Counted from the first letter of the stretch, positions 8,455 to 18,207 are shown. The stretch: DNA of 64,000 nt from Sagittula sp. P11 (GCF_002814095.1 NZ_CP021914.1:283722-347721), one strand, 5' to 3'. The notes: generated from the sequence alone by a model not told the origin. A program made the numbers and translations.

Positions 8455-9975
8455 ATGAGCACCCCTCTCAAGCAGACCACCGCCGACACGATGGCAGCCT
8501 GCGGCGCGACCGCCGATCTTGCCGTCGCGGGCGGCATGTCCGTCATCTCTCCCGTGACCGGCGAGCCCGTCGCCAGCCTTGCCGAGCATTCCGTCCCCGA
8601 CACCGAGGCCGCCATCGCCAAGGCCAACGACGCCTTCCGCACCTGGCGGCTTGTCCCTGCCCCTCGCCGTGGTGAGCTGGTGCGCCTCTTCGCCGAAGAG
8701 CTGCGCAAGGCCAAGGAAGACCTGGGCCGCATGGTCTCCATCGAGGCGGGCAAATCCCCGTCCGAAGGCCTTGGCGAAGTGCAGGAGATGATCGACATCT
8801 GCGACTTCGCGGTTGGCCTCTCGCGCCAGCTCTACGGCCTGACCATCGCCACCGAACGCCCCGGCCACCGCATGATGGAAACCTGGCATCCGCTGGGCGT
8901 AGTCGGCATCATCACGGCATTCAACTTCCCCTGCGCGCCGTGGTGCTGGAACGCGGCCCTCGCTCTGGTCTGCGGCGATCCGGTGATCTGGAAGCCGTCC
9001 GAAAAGACCCCGCTGACCGCGCTGGCCTGCCAGGCGGTGTTCGAACGCGCGCTGGCGCGTTTCGGTGACGACGCGCCCGAAGGCCTCAGCCAGGTGCTGG
9101 TCGGCGGCCCCGCCGTGGGCGAGGCGCTGGTGGACAGCCCTAAGGTCGCGCTGATCTCGGCCACCGGGTCCACCCGCATGGGCCGGATCGTCGGCCCCAA
9201 GGTCGCGGCGCGCTTCGGCAAGTGCATCCTCGAACTAGGCGGCAACAACGCCGGTATCGTCTGCCCCTCTGCCGATCTGGACATGGCGCTGCGCGCCATC
9301 GCCTTCGGCGCGATGGGCACGGCGGGCCAGCGCTGCACCACCATGCGCCGGCTCTTCGTGCATGACAGCATCTATGATCAGATCGTGCCCGCGCTGAAGA
9401 AGGCCTACACCTCCGTTTCGGTGGGCAATCCGCTGGAAACCGAGGCGCTGGTCGGCCCGCTGATCGACAAGACGGCCTTCGACTCCATGGGTGAGGCGCT
9501 GAAGGAAGCGGCCGGGCTGGGCGGGACTGTTCACGGCGGCGAGCGCCAGGACGTCGGTCCGGAGACGGCCTATTACGTCAAGCCCGCGCTGGTCGAGATG
9601 CCGAAGCAGGAAGGCCCGATGCTGCGGGAGACCTTCGCCCCGATCCTATACGTGATGAAGTACAGCGACTTCGACGAGGTGCTCGAGCTGCACAACGATG
9701 TCGGCGGCGGGCTGTCCTCTTCGATCTTCACCACGGACCTGCGCGAGATGGAAACCTTCCTTTCGGCACGCGGATCTGACTGCGGCATTGCCAACGTCAA
9801 CATCGGCACCTCGGGCGCCGAGATCGGTGGCGCCTTCGGCGGCGAGAAAGAGACCGGCGGCGGCCGCGAAAGCGGTTCGGACGCATGGCGCGCCTACATG
9901 CGCCGTGCCACCAACACGATCAACTACTCGCGCGAGTTGCCGCTGGCACAGGGCGTGGTCTTCAATATCGACTGA
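8455..9975 (+). CDS. Aldehyde dehydrogenase, ALDH7-like (probable 2-aminoadipate-6-semialdehyde dehydrogenase)
   Basis: A 506-residue NAD(P)-dependent aldehyde dehydrogenase. The general base Glu lies in LELGGNNAGIV (about residue 260) and the catalytic Cys in GQRCTTMRRL (about residue 294). The GGNN form after the Glu and the EIGGAFGGEKETGGGRESGSD C-terminal region (only partly quoted motif types) resemble ALDH7/AmaB enzymes, which oxidise 2-aminoadipate 6-semialdehyde (or its cyclic piperideine form) to 2-aminoadipate. It sits 78 bases after hglS and 2 bases before the aminotransferase. Together they cover semialdehyde to aminoadipate to oxoadipate to 2-hydroxyglutarate. Confidence 0.88.
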   Translation: MSTPLKQTTADTMAACGATADLAVAGGMSVISPVTGEPVASLAEHSVPDTEAAIAKANDAFRTWRLVPAPRRGELVRLFAEELRKAKEDLGRMVSIEAGKSPSEGLGEVQEMIDICDFAVGLSRQLYGLTIATERPGHRMMETWHPLGVVGIITAFNFPCAPWCWNAALALVCGDPVIWKPSEKTPLTALACQAVFERALARFGDDAPEGLSQVLVGGPAVGEALVDSPKVALISATGSTRMGRIVGPKVAARFGKCILELGGNNAGIVCPSADLDMALRAIAFGAMGTAGQRCTTMRRLFVHDSIYDQIVPALKKAYTSVSVGNPLETEALVGPLIDKTAFDSMGEALKEAAGLGGTVHGGERQDVGPETAYYVKPALVEMPKQEGPMLRETFAPILYVMKYSDFDEVLELHNDVGGGLSSSIFTTDLREMETFLSARGSDCGIANVNIGTSGAEIGGAFGGEKETGGGRESGSDAWRAYMRRATNTINYSRELPLAQGVVFNID

Positions 9976-9977
9976 CC

Positions 9978-11210
9978 ATGAACACCGCAGTCGCATCAGA
10001 CTTCCGGCCCGCCGAGCGCATCGAGTCGCTCGGCGTGTCCGAAATCCTCGCGATCGGGGCGCGTGCTGCAGAGCTGCGCGCCTCGGGTCGCGACATCATC
10101 AGTCTCGGGGCGGGCGAGCCTGATTTCGACACGCCCGACCACATCAAGCAGGCAGCCTGGGACGCCATGCAGCGCGGGGAGACCAAGTACACCGCGCTGC
10201 CCGGCACCGCCGCGCTCAGGACCGCGATTGCCGGCAAGTTCGCCCGCGAGAACGGACTGAGCTATTCAACGTCCGAGATCATCGCCTGCACCGGCGCCAA
10301 GCAGGTGATCTACAACGCCATGATGGCGTCGCTGAATCCCGGCGACGAGGTCATCATCCCAACCCCCTACTGGGTCACCTATTCCGATATCGTCGAGCTT
10401 TGCGGCGGCATTCCGGTTCTGGTGCCCTGCGCCGCCGAGCAGGGCTTCCGACTGAGCGCCACGCAGCTGCGCGAGGCGATCACGCCGCGCACCCGCTGGC
10501 TGATGCTGAACTCGCCCTCCAACCCGTCGGGTGCGGCCTATGCGGCCGAACACCTGCGGCCGCTCTTGGATGTGCTGCTGGAGGAACCGCATGTCTGGCT
10601 GATGGTCGACGACATGTACGAACACATCGTCTACGATGGTTTTCGCCATGTCACCCCGGTGGCCATCGAGCCCGCGCTGAAAGAGCGTACCCTGACCATA
10701 AACGGCGTCTCCAAGGCCTATGCGATGACCGGCTGGCGCCTTGGCTATGCCGGTGGTCCCGTGCCGCTGATCAAGGCCATGACGGTGATCCAGAGTCAGT
10801 CGACCTCGGCCGCGAACACGATCAGCCAGGCGGCAACCATCGCCGCACTGGAGGGGCCGCAGGATTTCCTGGCGGAACGGGCCGAAGCCTTCCGCGCCCG
10901 CCGCGATCTTGTGGTTGACGCGCTGAATGCCATCCCCGGCCTTGCCTGTCGCAGTCCCGAAGGCGCCTTTTATGCCTTCGCCGAATGCGGTGGTGTGATG
11001 GGGCGCCAGACGCCGGACGGAACGCGGCTGGACACCGACCGCGCGTTCTGCGCCTGGCTGATGGAAACGGCGGATGTTGCAGTCGTGCCGGGCACCGCCT
11101 TCGGCCTGCCGGGGCATTTCCGCGTGTCCTACGCCACCGACACCGAAACGCTGAAGACCGCTATGGCCCGCATCGCGGCTGCCTGTGCAACCCTGTCGGA
11201 TCCGGCCTGA
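9978..11210 (+). CDS. Class I/II pyridoxal-phosphate aminotransferase (aspartate aminotransferase type)
   Basis: A 410-residue fold-type I aminotransferase. The PLP lysine is K246 in NGVSKAYAMTGWRLGY. GAGEPDFDTP near the N-terminus and NSPSNPSG are the usual substrate and PLP contacts, and the Arg-containing GHFRVSYA near the C-terminus binds the carboxylate. The ATG at 9978 follows the dehydrogenase stop by two bases. In this operon the likely job is transamination of 2-aminoadipate to 2-oxoadipate, but close relatives are annotated as aspartate aminotransferases, so specificity is inferred from context only. Confidence 0.9.
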   Translation: MNTAVASDFRPAERIESLGVSEILAIGARAAELRASGRDIISLGAGEPDFDTPDHIKQAAWDAMQRGETKYTALPGTAALRTAIAGKFARENGLSYSTSEIIACTGAKQVIYNAMMASLNPGDEVIIPTPYWVTYSDIVELCGGIPVLVPCAAEQGFRLSATQLREAITPRTRWLMLNSPSNPSGAAYAAEHLRPLLDVLLEEPHVWLMVDDMYEHIVYDGFRHVTPVAIEPALKERTLTINGVSKAYAMTGWRLGYAGGPVPLIKAMTVIQSQSTSAANTISQAATIAALEGPQDFLAERAEAFRARRDLVVDALNAIPGLACRSPEGAFYAFAECGGVMGRQTPDGTRLDTDRAFCAWLMETADVAVVPGTAFGLPGHFRVSYATDTETLKTAMARIAAACATLSDPA

Positions 11211-11396
11211 ATAAACATCCGGGACGCCGGGAAGCCGGCGTCCTCTCCTGCAAGGGCTGGGCCATGACACCCTGCGCAGACAGTCGGGACACTTGAGCCG
11301 CTGCCGGATCTTCGTCACAACGGCTGGCGCTGGAGGTTCGTGTGAAACGGATCGGCTGACGGCGTGCCTGCGCCGCGATCGGGATGGAGACCGCCA

Positions 11397-12422
11397 ATGT
11401 CTGACAGTGGAACCTCAGGGTCTACATCGCCTTGGTCCGCGCAGGCGCGCGGGGACGGCCTGCTTTACCTGTCCTCGGCCGACATCGAGAGCCTGAACCT
11501 CTCTCCCACGGCACTGCGCCGCGCCATTGCTGCAGCGATCCGGCAGCGGTCCGCACCCGTCCGTGGCGGCGGCCTGAAGACGCGGGTGCAGCTGGATGAG
11601 GGCCGCTTCTTCATGTCGATGTCCGATGCGGATGACGGGCTTGGTCTGGGCGTGACCAAGTGGATCGGATACTCGGCCGACAACGCGCGGCGCGACCTTC
11701 CTGCCATCAGTGCGCAGATCATCGTGAACGATGCCGTCACTGGCCGCGCCGTGGCGATCATGGACGGCAGCTGGATCACGACACACCGCACCGCTGCCCT
11801 GTCAGCCCTCGCGGCCGAGGCGCTGGCCAGGCCGGGCGCGTCCAACCTCGGCGTGTTGGGGTGCGGCGTGCAGGCGCACAGCAACCTCTCGGCGCTGGCG
11901 GACGTGCTGCCTAGGCTGCGCAGGGTCCGCGCGTTTTCACGCAGCACGGCGTCGGCGGAGGCGCTTGCGCTGCGGGCACGCGAGATGGGGTTCGAAGCCG
12001 AGGTCATGCAGGACCCCGAGGCGCTCGCCGCCGCGAGCGACGTGGTGGTGAGCTGCCTGCCCAGCATCGACAGCATCCCGCCCATCGTACGCCCGCAGGT
12101 GTTGCGCCCCGGAGCGCTGGCAATCGGGGTCGACCTCGGGCGCGCATGGCATCGCGATGGCCTCACGGACTATCTGGACGGATTCTTCACCGACGATCTT
12201 GCCGCGCTCGAACGCAACGGCGGCAATGCGGCTCTGGCGCATCAAGGCCGCTATGATGGCGACCTCGCCGCACTCCTGACTGGAGCGCATCCCGGCCGCG
12301 TGGACGATGCGCAGCGCCTGATGTTCCTGTTCCCCGGCATGCCGCTGGCCGACCTGGCGGTCGCACGGCTTGCAATGACGGAGGCTGCCGAAAAAGGTCT
12401 CGGCACCCTGCTGCCCCGCTGA
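11397..12422 (+). CDS. Ornithine cyclodeaminase/mu-crystallin family reductase
   Basis: This 341-residue protein belongs to the ornithine cyclodeaminase/mu-crystallin family. Near residues 60-70 it has GGLKTRVQLDEGRFFMSMSD-type substrate-binding sequence, and LGVLGCGVQAHSNLSAL (about residue 148) is the Rossmann dinucleotide site. Members include lysine or ornithine cyclodeaminases and ketimine reductases acting on delta1-piperideine-2-carboxylate. Next to hglS and the aminoadipate enzymes, a role in a lysine/pipecolate branch is plausible. The ATG at 11397 is preceded by GGATGGAGA. A 186-base gap separates it from the aminotransferase, so it may have its own promoter. Confidence 0.85.
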   Translation: MSDSGTSGSTSPWSAQARGDGLLYLSSADIESLNLSPTALRRAIAAAIRQRSAPVRGGGLKTRVQLDEGRFFMSMSDADDGLGLGVTKWIGYSADNARRDLPAISAQIIVNDAVTGRAVAIMDGSWITTHRTAALSALAAEALARPGASNLGVLGCGVQAHSNLSALADVLPRLRRVRAFSRSTASAEALALRAREMGFEAEVMQDPEALAAASDVVVSCLPSIDSIPPIVRPQVLRPGALAIGVDLGRAWHRDGLTDYLDGFFTDDLAALERNGGNAALAHQGRYDGDLAALLTGAHPGRVDDAQRLMFLFPGMPLADLAVARLAMTEAAEKGLGTLLPR

Positions 12423-12519
12423 CCGGGCACGCATCACGGCCACAGGCACGGGCACCACTGTGAGCGGCCCCGGACCGAGCTGGTCAATAGCGCTGCGACC
12501 CACTTCAGCCCTTTCACTG

Positions 12520-12552
12520 GACCATGGGCGCAGGCATGCGTCGCCCATGGTC
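12520..12552. terminator. Hairpin between convergent operons
   Basis: GACCATGGGCG (12520-12530) pairs perfectly with CGCCCATGGTC (12542-12552) around an 11-base loop. It lies between the plus-strand lysine block ending at 12422 and the minus-strand oxidoreductase ending at 12572. This is the right place for a bidirectional terminator, although T tracts are missing. Confidence 0.5.
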
Positions 12553-12571
12553 TACCTTCGTAGGCGCGGCC

Positions 12572-13651
12572 TCAGGCCGGTTCGGACATCAGCCTGTCGC
12601 GCAGCGCGAGCATGTCCGTGCAGACATCTTCGAGGTCCGCAACGTCGAAGCCGTCCGCATGGGCAAACCCTTCGGCGTGCAGCAACTCGGCGAGCCGACC
12701 GTTATAGCTCGCCCGTCCACCCGAGACGGTAAGCCCGCCCGCGTGTTCGAACGCGTCGTTCCAGGCGATGGCTTCGGCCTCGGTGACGCTGCCGGGCAGA
12801 TCAAGGCTCAACACCCCGGTCTGTGACAGTTTCACGGGATATCCACCCGGCAGGCCATTCGGCCCAGGAACGTGCCCGGTCCAGGCGGCTCCGGCTGCAA
12901 GGGCCAGGATCAGGGTGACGCCGCTGGCCCCCGAGATCTCGATGGCGGGCTCCGGCGTCAGCTTGCACTCGGAGAAGGTCGCGAAGGGGTCGGTAATCTC
13001 ACGATCATCGGAGAAGATGCGCGGCGCGGGGCCGGCGCGCTCTGCCGCTGGCTGGCGCCAGGGTTTGAGGCACTGGTAATGTGCCAACACCCTCAGCGTG
13101 CCCGCCGGACGCGCGCTGGCGCCACGGAAGACGTTTGACAGGATCGCGACATTGCCGGTCCCGCACAGCACGTCATGGCCCATGGCCGTGATCATCCCGT
13201 TGACCACGTCCGGGAAGGAGCAGTTGATCAGCGGTGTCGTCGGGCACAGCTTGCTGATTGCTGCCGCCATGCGCGCGGACATCAGCGCCTGGAAGACGGC
13301 GGTGGCGCTGAGCCCGCCTTCGGCCACCAGCTCTGTCCAGCGCGACCCCTTGTCCGAGATCACCGAGGAGGTCTGGATCGACGCCGCCTGTACCACGATG
13401 CGGGGCTGTAATTCCGACAGGAGCGCCTCGCTCGCGCCCTCCTCAAGCAGGTCGATCCGGTGCGCCCTGAAGCCGGCAGGCGTGCCGAACATGGCGGCCC
13501 GGGCATTGCCCGCGGTCTGCAGCCATTGCAGCCGGTCGACGTTGCGCCCGGCGATGACCACCGAGACAGGCTCTTTTGCGGTGGCCGCGATGTCGAGAGC
13601 GATGCGGCCGGCGAACATTCCGGTGCCGGTGATGAGAACGTCGGTCGTCAT
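12572..13651 (-). CDS. Saccharopine dehydrogenase-like NAD(P)-binding oxidoreductase
   Basis: A 359-residue protein begins with a Rossmann motif, LITGTGMFAGRIALDIA, followed after about 30 residues by AGRNVDRLQWL, the arrangement seen in saccharopine-dehydrogenase-like and related reductases. The middle segment INCSFPDVVNGM and a dozen conserved glycines fit this fold, but no catalytic assignment is possible. Its ATG overlaps the ligase stop by 4 bases (ATGA), so it is translationally coupled to that ligase. A role in modifying the ligase's substrate or product is more likely than true saccharopine cleavage. Confidence 0.7.
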   Translation of the reverse strand: MTTDVLITGTGMFAGRIALDIAATAKEPVSVVIAGRNVDRLQWLQTAGNARAAMFGTPAGFRAHRIDLLEEGASEALLSELQPRIVVQAASIQTSSVISDKGSRWTELVAEGGLSATAVFQALMSARMAAAISKLCPTTPLINCSFPDVVNGMITAMGHDVLCGTGNVAILSNVFRGASARPAGTLRVLAHYQCLKPWRQPAAERAGPAPRIFSDDREITDPFATFSECKLTPEPAIEISGASGVTLILALAAGAAWTGHVPGPNGLPGGYPVKLSQTGVLSLDLPGSVTEAEAIAWNDAFEHAGGLTVSGGRASYNGRLAELLHAEGFAHADGFDVADLEDVCTDMLALRDRLMSEPA

Positions 13652-15171
13652 ACGGTGTGGGCCTTTCTGGTGTTCTTGCGTTCCCAGCGTTCGGGCGACT
13701 TCGGCAAGAGATGCTTGCGGATCCGCTGGCTTGGCGTCTTGGGGAACTCGTCGATGAAGGCGATGAAGCGCGGCTGCTGGTAGGGGGCGAGCTTGTCGCT
13801 CAACCAGCGGCTGATCTCCTCGGCATCCGGTTTGGTACCGGGGGTTGGCCGCACGAAAAGCTGGATGTCATATTCGCCGATTTCGGCGGGCACACCGACC
13901 ATGGCGGATTCCTCGATCTGCGGGTGCCGGTTGGCAACGCTTTCGACTTCGTGTGCCGAGACGTTCTCGCCCATGCAGCGCACGCTGTCGCCCACCCTGC
14001 CATGGAACCGCAGCATACCGTCCTCGCCCCAAGAGCCGGTGTCACCGGTGTGGAACCCGTCTGGCTGCAGCGCCTTGGCGGTGGCCTCGGGTGCCTTGTG
14101 GTAGCCTGCGAAGATTGCGCCCTCGATGGTCGAGGTGATGACCAGTTCGCCACGTCCCTCTCCCGGTCCGAGGATGCGGCCTGTGTCATCCTTCACCTGA
14201 ATGTCGAACCAAGGCAGCGGTCGACCGATGGCCCCCACGACCCCTTCGACATTGGCGCAGCTGATCGACGAAGCCTCGGTTTGGCCGTAACACTCCTTGA
14301 TGGTGATGCCGAAACGGTCCTCGAAATCGCGCCATGCGGAGGCAGGGCAGCCGCCGCCCCATGCGACGCGCACGCCATGGCTGCGGTCAAGCTCGGAGGG
14401 CGGCTGCTTGAGCAGGATCTGCGGGATACCGCCGAGATGGTGGATGTGGGTGCAGCGCGCAGTAGACACCTGCTGCCAGAACTGGCTGGCCGAGAATTTC
14501 TCGGCGATGGTGAGGGTGACATTGCGCAGGATCGGCAGGACCAGGACCTGCGCGCCGCCGACATGATAGAACGGCTCCCACATGAAGAGATTGTCGCCGT
14601 CCTGCAGGTTGCCCACCTCCTCCACACCGCGCGCGGCGATCTCGAGCATGGTCTGGGTAACGAGCACGCCCTTGGCAGGCCCGGTGGTGCCGGAGGTGAA
14701 CATGATCGCCGCGAGGCCCATGGGCCCCGCCACGTCATATCGGGGCCGGACGGCGGGGGCGCCGGGAAGATCGCGACTGTGCAGCACGAGGATGCCTTCG
14801 CGCGGCTGCGCCTCGCAGGCGGCAAGCGTGGCTTCGAGCTCCGGATCGCATACCGCGATGGCGGCGTCCACCAAGCGGATTGCATGCACCAGCCCGTCGC
14901 CGACGAGCGCCGGGTTCACCGGCACCCAGACCATGCCCGCGCGCAGAAGCCCATGGATGAGAGCAAGCGAGGCGGGACTGTTGCGTGTCATCACGGCCAC
15001 CGTGTCACCGGGGCGCACGCCATGGTCGGCAAGCCAGGCGATCATCGCGTCGGCGGCATCTGACAGTTGCCGGAAGCTGAGTTCGGTGCCTTCGGTGGTA
15101 CGGGCAAAGACGCGATCGGGGGTCCTGTCGGCCTGTTGGATGAAGGACTTTGCCAAGCCTTGGATGTTCAT
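13648..15171 (-). CDS. Class I acyl-CoA ligase (AMP-forming), second paralogue
   Basis: A 507-residue ANL enzyme starts at 15171 (MNIQGLAKSF) with GAGGAAA upstream; a longer in-frame start at 15348 would run into the permease gene. Motifs are FTSGTTGPAKGV (P-loop), GYG-equivalent CYGQTEAS, FHTGDTGSW and the C-terminal PSQRIRKHLL lysine. It shares FSAS-FW, THIHHLGG and AWGGGCPASAWRDFEDRFG with the ligase at 2158-3741. It lies 65 bases after the fused ABC permease, so it probably activates the imported compound with CoA. Substrate unknown. Confidence 0.9.
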   Translation of the reverse strand: MNIQGLAKSFIQQADRTPDRVFARTTEGTELSFRQLSDAADAMIAWLADHGVRPGDTVAVMTRNSPASLALIHGLLRAGMVWVPVNPALVGDGLVHAIRLVDAAIAVCDPELEATLAACEAQPREGILVLHSRDLPGAPAVRPRYDVAGPMGLAAIMFTSGTTGPAKGVLVTQTMLEIAARGVEEVGNLQDGDNLFMWEPFYHVGGAQVLVLPILRNVTLTIAEKFSASQFWQQVSTARCTHIHHLGGIPQILLKQPPSELDRSHGVRVAWGGGCPASAWRDFEDRFGITIKECYGQTEASSISCANVEGVVGAIGRPLPWFDIQVKDDTGRILGPGEGRGELVITSTIEGAIFAGYHKAPEATAKALQPDGFHTGDTGSWGEDGMLRFHGRVGDSVRCMGENVSAHEVESVANRHPQIEESAMVGVPAEIGEYDIQLFVRPTPGTKPDAEEISRWLSDKLAPYQQPRFIAFIDEFPKTPSQRIRKHLLPKSPERWERKNTRKAHTV

Positions 15172-15236
15172 GTGTTTCCTCGAAATGGAACAGAGAGCCG
15201 CGCCACGGTTCAGGCGGCGCGGCGTACAGGGTGTCT

Positions 15237-17006
15237 TCAGGACTTCTGGACGCGTTGGGCCACAAGCAGGATCAGCGTGACGATGACCAGCACCACAACG
15301 GACACGGCGGCCAGCGTCGGGTTGAGCTGCAGGTACATGTCGTCCCACATCTGCTTGGGCAGGGTCGATTTCAGACCGCCCGAGATGAACAGCGCGATGG
15401 TAAGCTCGTCAAAGCTGGTGACGAAGGCGAAGAGCGCCGCCGAGATGATGCCGCCCCGCAGAAGCGGCAGCGTGATCAATCTGAGGACCTTGATCCGCCC
15501 TGCCCCCAGCGTGGCCGCCGCCTGGTCAAGCCGCCAGTCGTAGCCCTTGAGCACCGCGCCGATGGCAATGAAGGTGAAGGGGATCGCGAGCAGCGTGTGA
15601 CCGATGATCAGTCCGATGTTGGAGGCCACGAGCCCGATCTGGGCCATCAGGTAGAACAGGCCCACCGCGATGACGATGCGCGGCACGATCATCGGTGCGA
15701 GCATCAGGCCGAAGACCGTCTTGCCGAACTTGCTGTCCGAACGCGCCAGCGCCAGTGCCGCCATGCCGCCCAGAAGGGTGGCCAGGATGGCGGTGGCGAA
15801 AGCCACGCCGAAGCTGCGTAGGGTGGCCGAGATCCAGATCTGCGAACCGAAATACTCGGAGAACCAACGGGTGGAATAGGACGGCGGCGGGAAGGCCAGC
15901 GTCTGTTCGCCCGTGAAGGCCAGCGGCAGCACGATGATCGCGGGCGCCAGCAGGAATAGGAACAGCACCCCTAGATAGACGCCACGGAGCGGCCTCGGGG
16001 CCTCGTCGCCGCGATCACCCAGATGGTTGAACGGCGAGCAGATCCAGGCAAGCCCGTTCAGCACTCTCTGACCCGCACGGCGCAGCCACCGCACGCCCTT
16101 CTTCGAACCCTTGGTCCCCTCGGAGCTGGCCTGCGTCAGCGAAGAAAGCCCGAAGAACTGGTCGTAGATCCAGATCGCCACGAGGGCGGCCGCCACCAGC
16201 ATCACCGACAGCACCGCGGCAAAGGCCCAGTTCACCAGCTCCTGCACCTGCATGATGATGATCTGAGCCAGCATCGTCTGGCTCCGGCCGCCAAGATAGG
16301 CCGGTACGATGAAGAAGCCGAGCGACGTGATGAAGGTCAGGAGCCCCCCGGCGGCAACCCCGGGCAAGGCCAGCGGAAATTCGATCAGCCAGAACCGCTG
16401 AGAACGTTTCGCGCCGAGGCTGCCGGCGGCCAGCGGCAGGCGCTGGTCGATGCCGGTCATTACCGGCACCATGGTCAGGATGGCCAGCGGCATCATTGCG
16501 TGGACCATGCCGACCAGCACGCCGAACTCGTTGTACATGAGATCCAGCGAGCTTTCGGTCACTCCCGAGCCGGTCAGGATCGAATTGAAGAGGCCGCGGT
16601 CACCCAGCATGATCATCCATGCGAATGTCTTGACCAGGTACGAGGTCCAGAACGGCAACAGCACCAGGAACAGCCACTTGTTGCGGCTCTTGTCAGGAAG
16701 CCGGGCCAGCCACGCGGCGACCGGGTAGCCCAGCAGCACCGAGAAGAAGGCCGTGAGCATCGAGATCCGGAAGGTGATCCACAGAATGCGCATGTAGACC
16801 GGGGTGTCGGCGAGGTGCTGGTAGTGCTCAAGCGTCGCGCCGCCGGTCTCACCGCCTGTGAAGCTCAGGCCGATGAGGCGCAGCATGGGCAGCAGAAGGA
16901 AGACGGCCACGAAAGCCAGCGCGGGCGCGGCAAGCCACATCGGGCCGACCCTCAGCCGCGAGAGGGCGCTGCCACGGGCGAAGATATCAGAGGCCAGACT
17001 GCTCAT
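15237..17006 (-). CDS. Fused two-domain ABC permease (PotB-PotC type in one chain)
   Basis: This 589-residue protein joins two complete binding-protein-dependent permease domains that are normally separate. Domain 1 (about residues 20-290) has the EAA-loop segment GSLGAKRSQRFWLIEFPLALPG. Domain 2 (about 335-585) has AATLGAGRIKVLRLITLPLL. A hydrophilic linker of about 45 residues with many Ser, Arg and Gly joins them. About twelve transmembrane segments are visible. The start at 17006 overlaps the ATPase stop by 4 bases. With the ATPase and the binding protein upstream it forms an importer of the polyamine/opine/Fe3+ class. Confidence 0.9.
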   Translation of the reverse strand: MSSLASDIFARGSALSRLRVGPMWLAAPALAFVAVFLLLPMLRLIGLSFTGGETGGATLEHYQHLADTPVYMRILWITFRISMLTAFFSVLLGYPVAAWLARLPDKSRNKWLFLVLLPFWTSYLVKTFAWMIMLGDRGLFNSILTGSGVTESSLDLMYNEFGVLVGMVHAMMPLAILTMVPVMTGIDQRLPLAAGSLGAKRSQRFWLIEFPLALPGVAAGGLLTFITSLGFFIVPAYLGGRSQTMLAQIIIMQVQELVNWAFAAVLSVMLVAAALVAIWIYDQFFGLSSLTQASSEGTKGSKKGVRWLRRAGQRVLNGLAWICSPFNHLGDRGDEAPRPLRGVYLGVLFLFLLAPAIIVLPLAFTGEQTLAFPPPSYSTRWFSEYFGSQIWISATLRSFGVAFATAILATLLGGMAALALARSDSKFGKTVFGLMLAPMIVPRIVIAVGLFYLMAQIGLVASNIGLIIGHTLLAIPFTFIAIGAVLKGYDWRLDQAAATLGAGRIKVLRLITLPLLRGGIISAALFAFVTSFDELTIALFISGGLKSTLPKQMWDDMYLQLNPTLAAVSVVVLVIVTLILLVAQRVQKS

Positions 17007-18091
17007 GACACCACCCGGCCGGCCTCGATGGGCCAATGTACGGTGATCTCTTGGCCGACATCGGCGCCTATGGCGACGCCCGGGTCGCGCCGCAGCGTGA
17101 ATTCCGTGCCGTCCGGCAACACCAGCATCAGCCGGTTGTCCGAACCGATGTAGACCACGTCGCGCAACGTGGCGCGCAGCTCGTTCATGCCGGGGCCGGT
17201 GGCCGCGCCGAGCGATACCCGCTCGGGCCGCACGATCAGCGCGTGTATTCCGGCATTGACATCGCGCGCGCCCATGCGCCCCGCAAAGGTTCCCGCAGCG
17301 GTCTTGACCAGCGTGTTGCCCTGTGCGTCGGTGCCCGCGAGCGTGCCTTCCAGCAGGTTCGAATGACCGATGAATGTGGCGGCGAAGATGGTCTCAGGAT
17401 CCGAGTAGATCTCGCTGGGGGTACCCAGCTGCTCGACCTTGGCATGGTTCATCACGCAGATGCGGTCGGACATCACCAGCGCCTCTTCCTGGTCATGGGT
17501 GACGTAGATCAGCGTGGTGCCGAATTCCCTGTGCAAGCGCCGGATCTCCAGTTGCATGGTCTCGCGCAGGGCCTTGTCGAGTGCGCCGAGCGGCTCGTCC
17601 ATCAGGATGATCTCGGGGCGGAAGACAAAGCAGCGCGCAAGGGCCACCCGCTGTTGCTGCCCGCCCGAAAGCTCGCGCGGGAAACGGTGCGCGAACTTGT
17701 CGAGCTGCACCTTTTCCAGCGTCTCGGCCACGGACGTCCGGATCTGTGCGGCAGGCAGGTTGCGCATCTTGAGCGGGAACGCGACGTTATCCTCGACGGT
17801 CATGTGCGGGAAAAGCGCGTAGTGCTGGAACACCAGCCCCATGCCGCGCTCGTGAACCGGACGGTTGGTCCAGTTCTCGCCGTCAATCGAAAGCCGCCCC
17901 GATGTGGCCGGAGTCAGCCCCGACACCATCTGCAGCAGCGTGGTCTTGCCCGACCCCGACGGCCCCAGCAGCGTGAGGAACTCACCGCGCTGGACGTCCA
18001 GCGTCGTGGGTTCGAGAGCGGTGAACGTGCCGTATTTCTTTGACAGCCCATCGATGCGGATTTTGGCGGCAGGAGCGGTGGAGATGTTCAT
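17003..18091 (-). CDS. ABC transporter ATP-binding protein, PotA/FbpC type
   Basis: A 362-residue ATPase with Walker A GPSGSGKTT, Q-loop region VFQHYALFPHMT, signature LSGGQQQRVALAR, Walker B ILMDEPLGALD and switch His in YVTHDQEEAL. The last 110 residues form the TOBE-type regulatory domain typical of polyamine/iron/sugar importers. The start at 18091 (MNISTAP) is preceded by AGAGG; the frame is open further upstream without homology. It powers the fused permease that overlaps its stop. Confidence 0.93.
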   Translation of the reverse strand: MNISTAPAAKIRIDGLSKKYGTFTALEPTTLDVQRGEFLTLLGPSGSGKTTLLQMVSGLTPATSGRLSIDGENWTNRPVHERGMGLVFQHYALFPHMTVEDNVAFPLKMRNLPAAQIRTSVAETLEKVQLDKFAHRFPRELSGGQQQRVALARCFVFRPEIILMDEPLGALDKALRETMQLEIRRLHREFGTTLIYVTHDQEEALVMSDRICVMNHAKVEQLGTPSEIYSDPETIFAATFIGHSNLLEGTLAGTDAQGNTLVKTAAGTFAGRMGARDVNAGIHALIVRPERVSLGAATGPGMNELRATLRDVVYIGSDNRLMLVLPDGTEFTLRRDPGVAIGADVGQEITVHWPIEAGRVVS

Positions 18092-18207
18092 GAAGGAATT
18101 GCCTCTGTCGGAGTGGGCCGGGCACCGGTCGTGTGGCGGCGACGGGCTTCGCCCGGCGACCGCGCGCAACGGCCGTCTCTGGAGTGATCGCGGGGGGCAG
18201 AGAGAGC

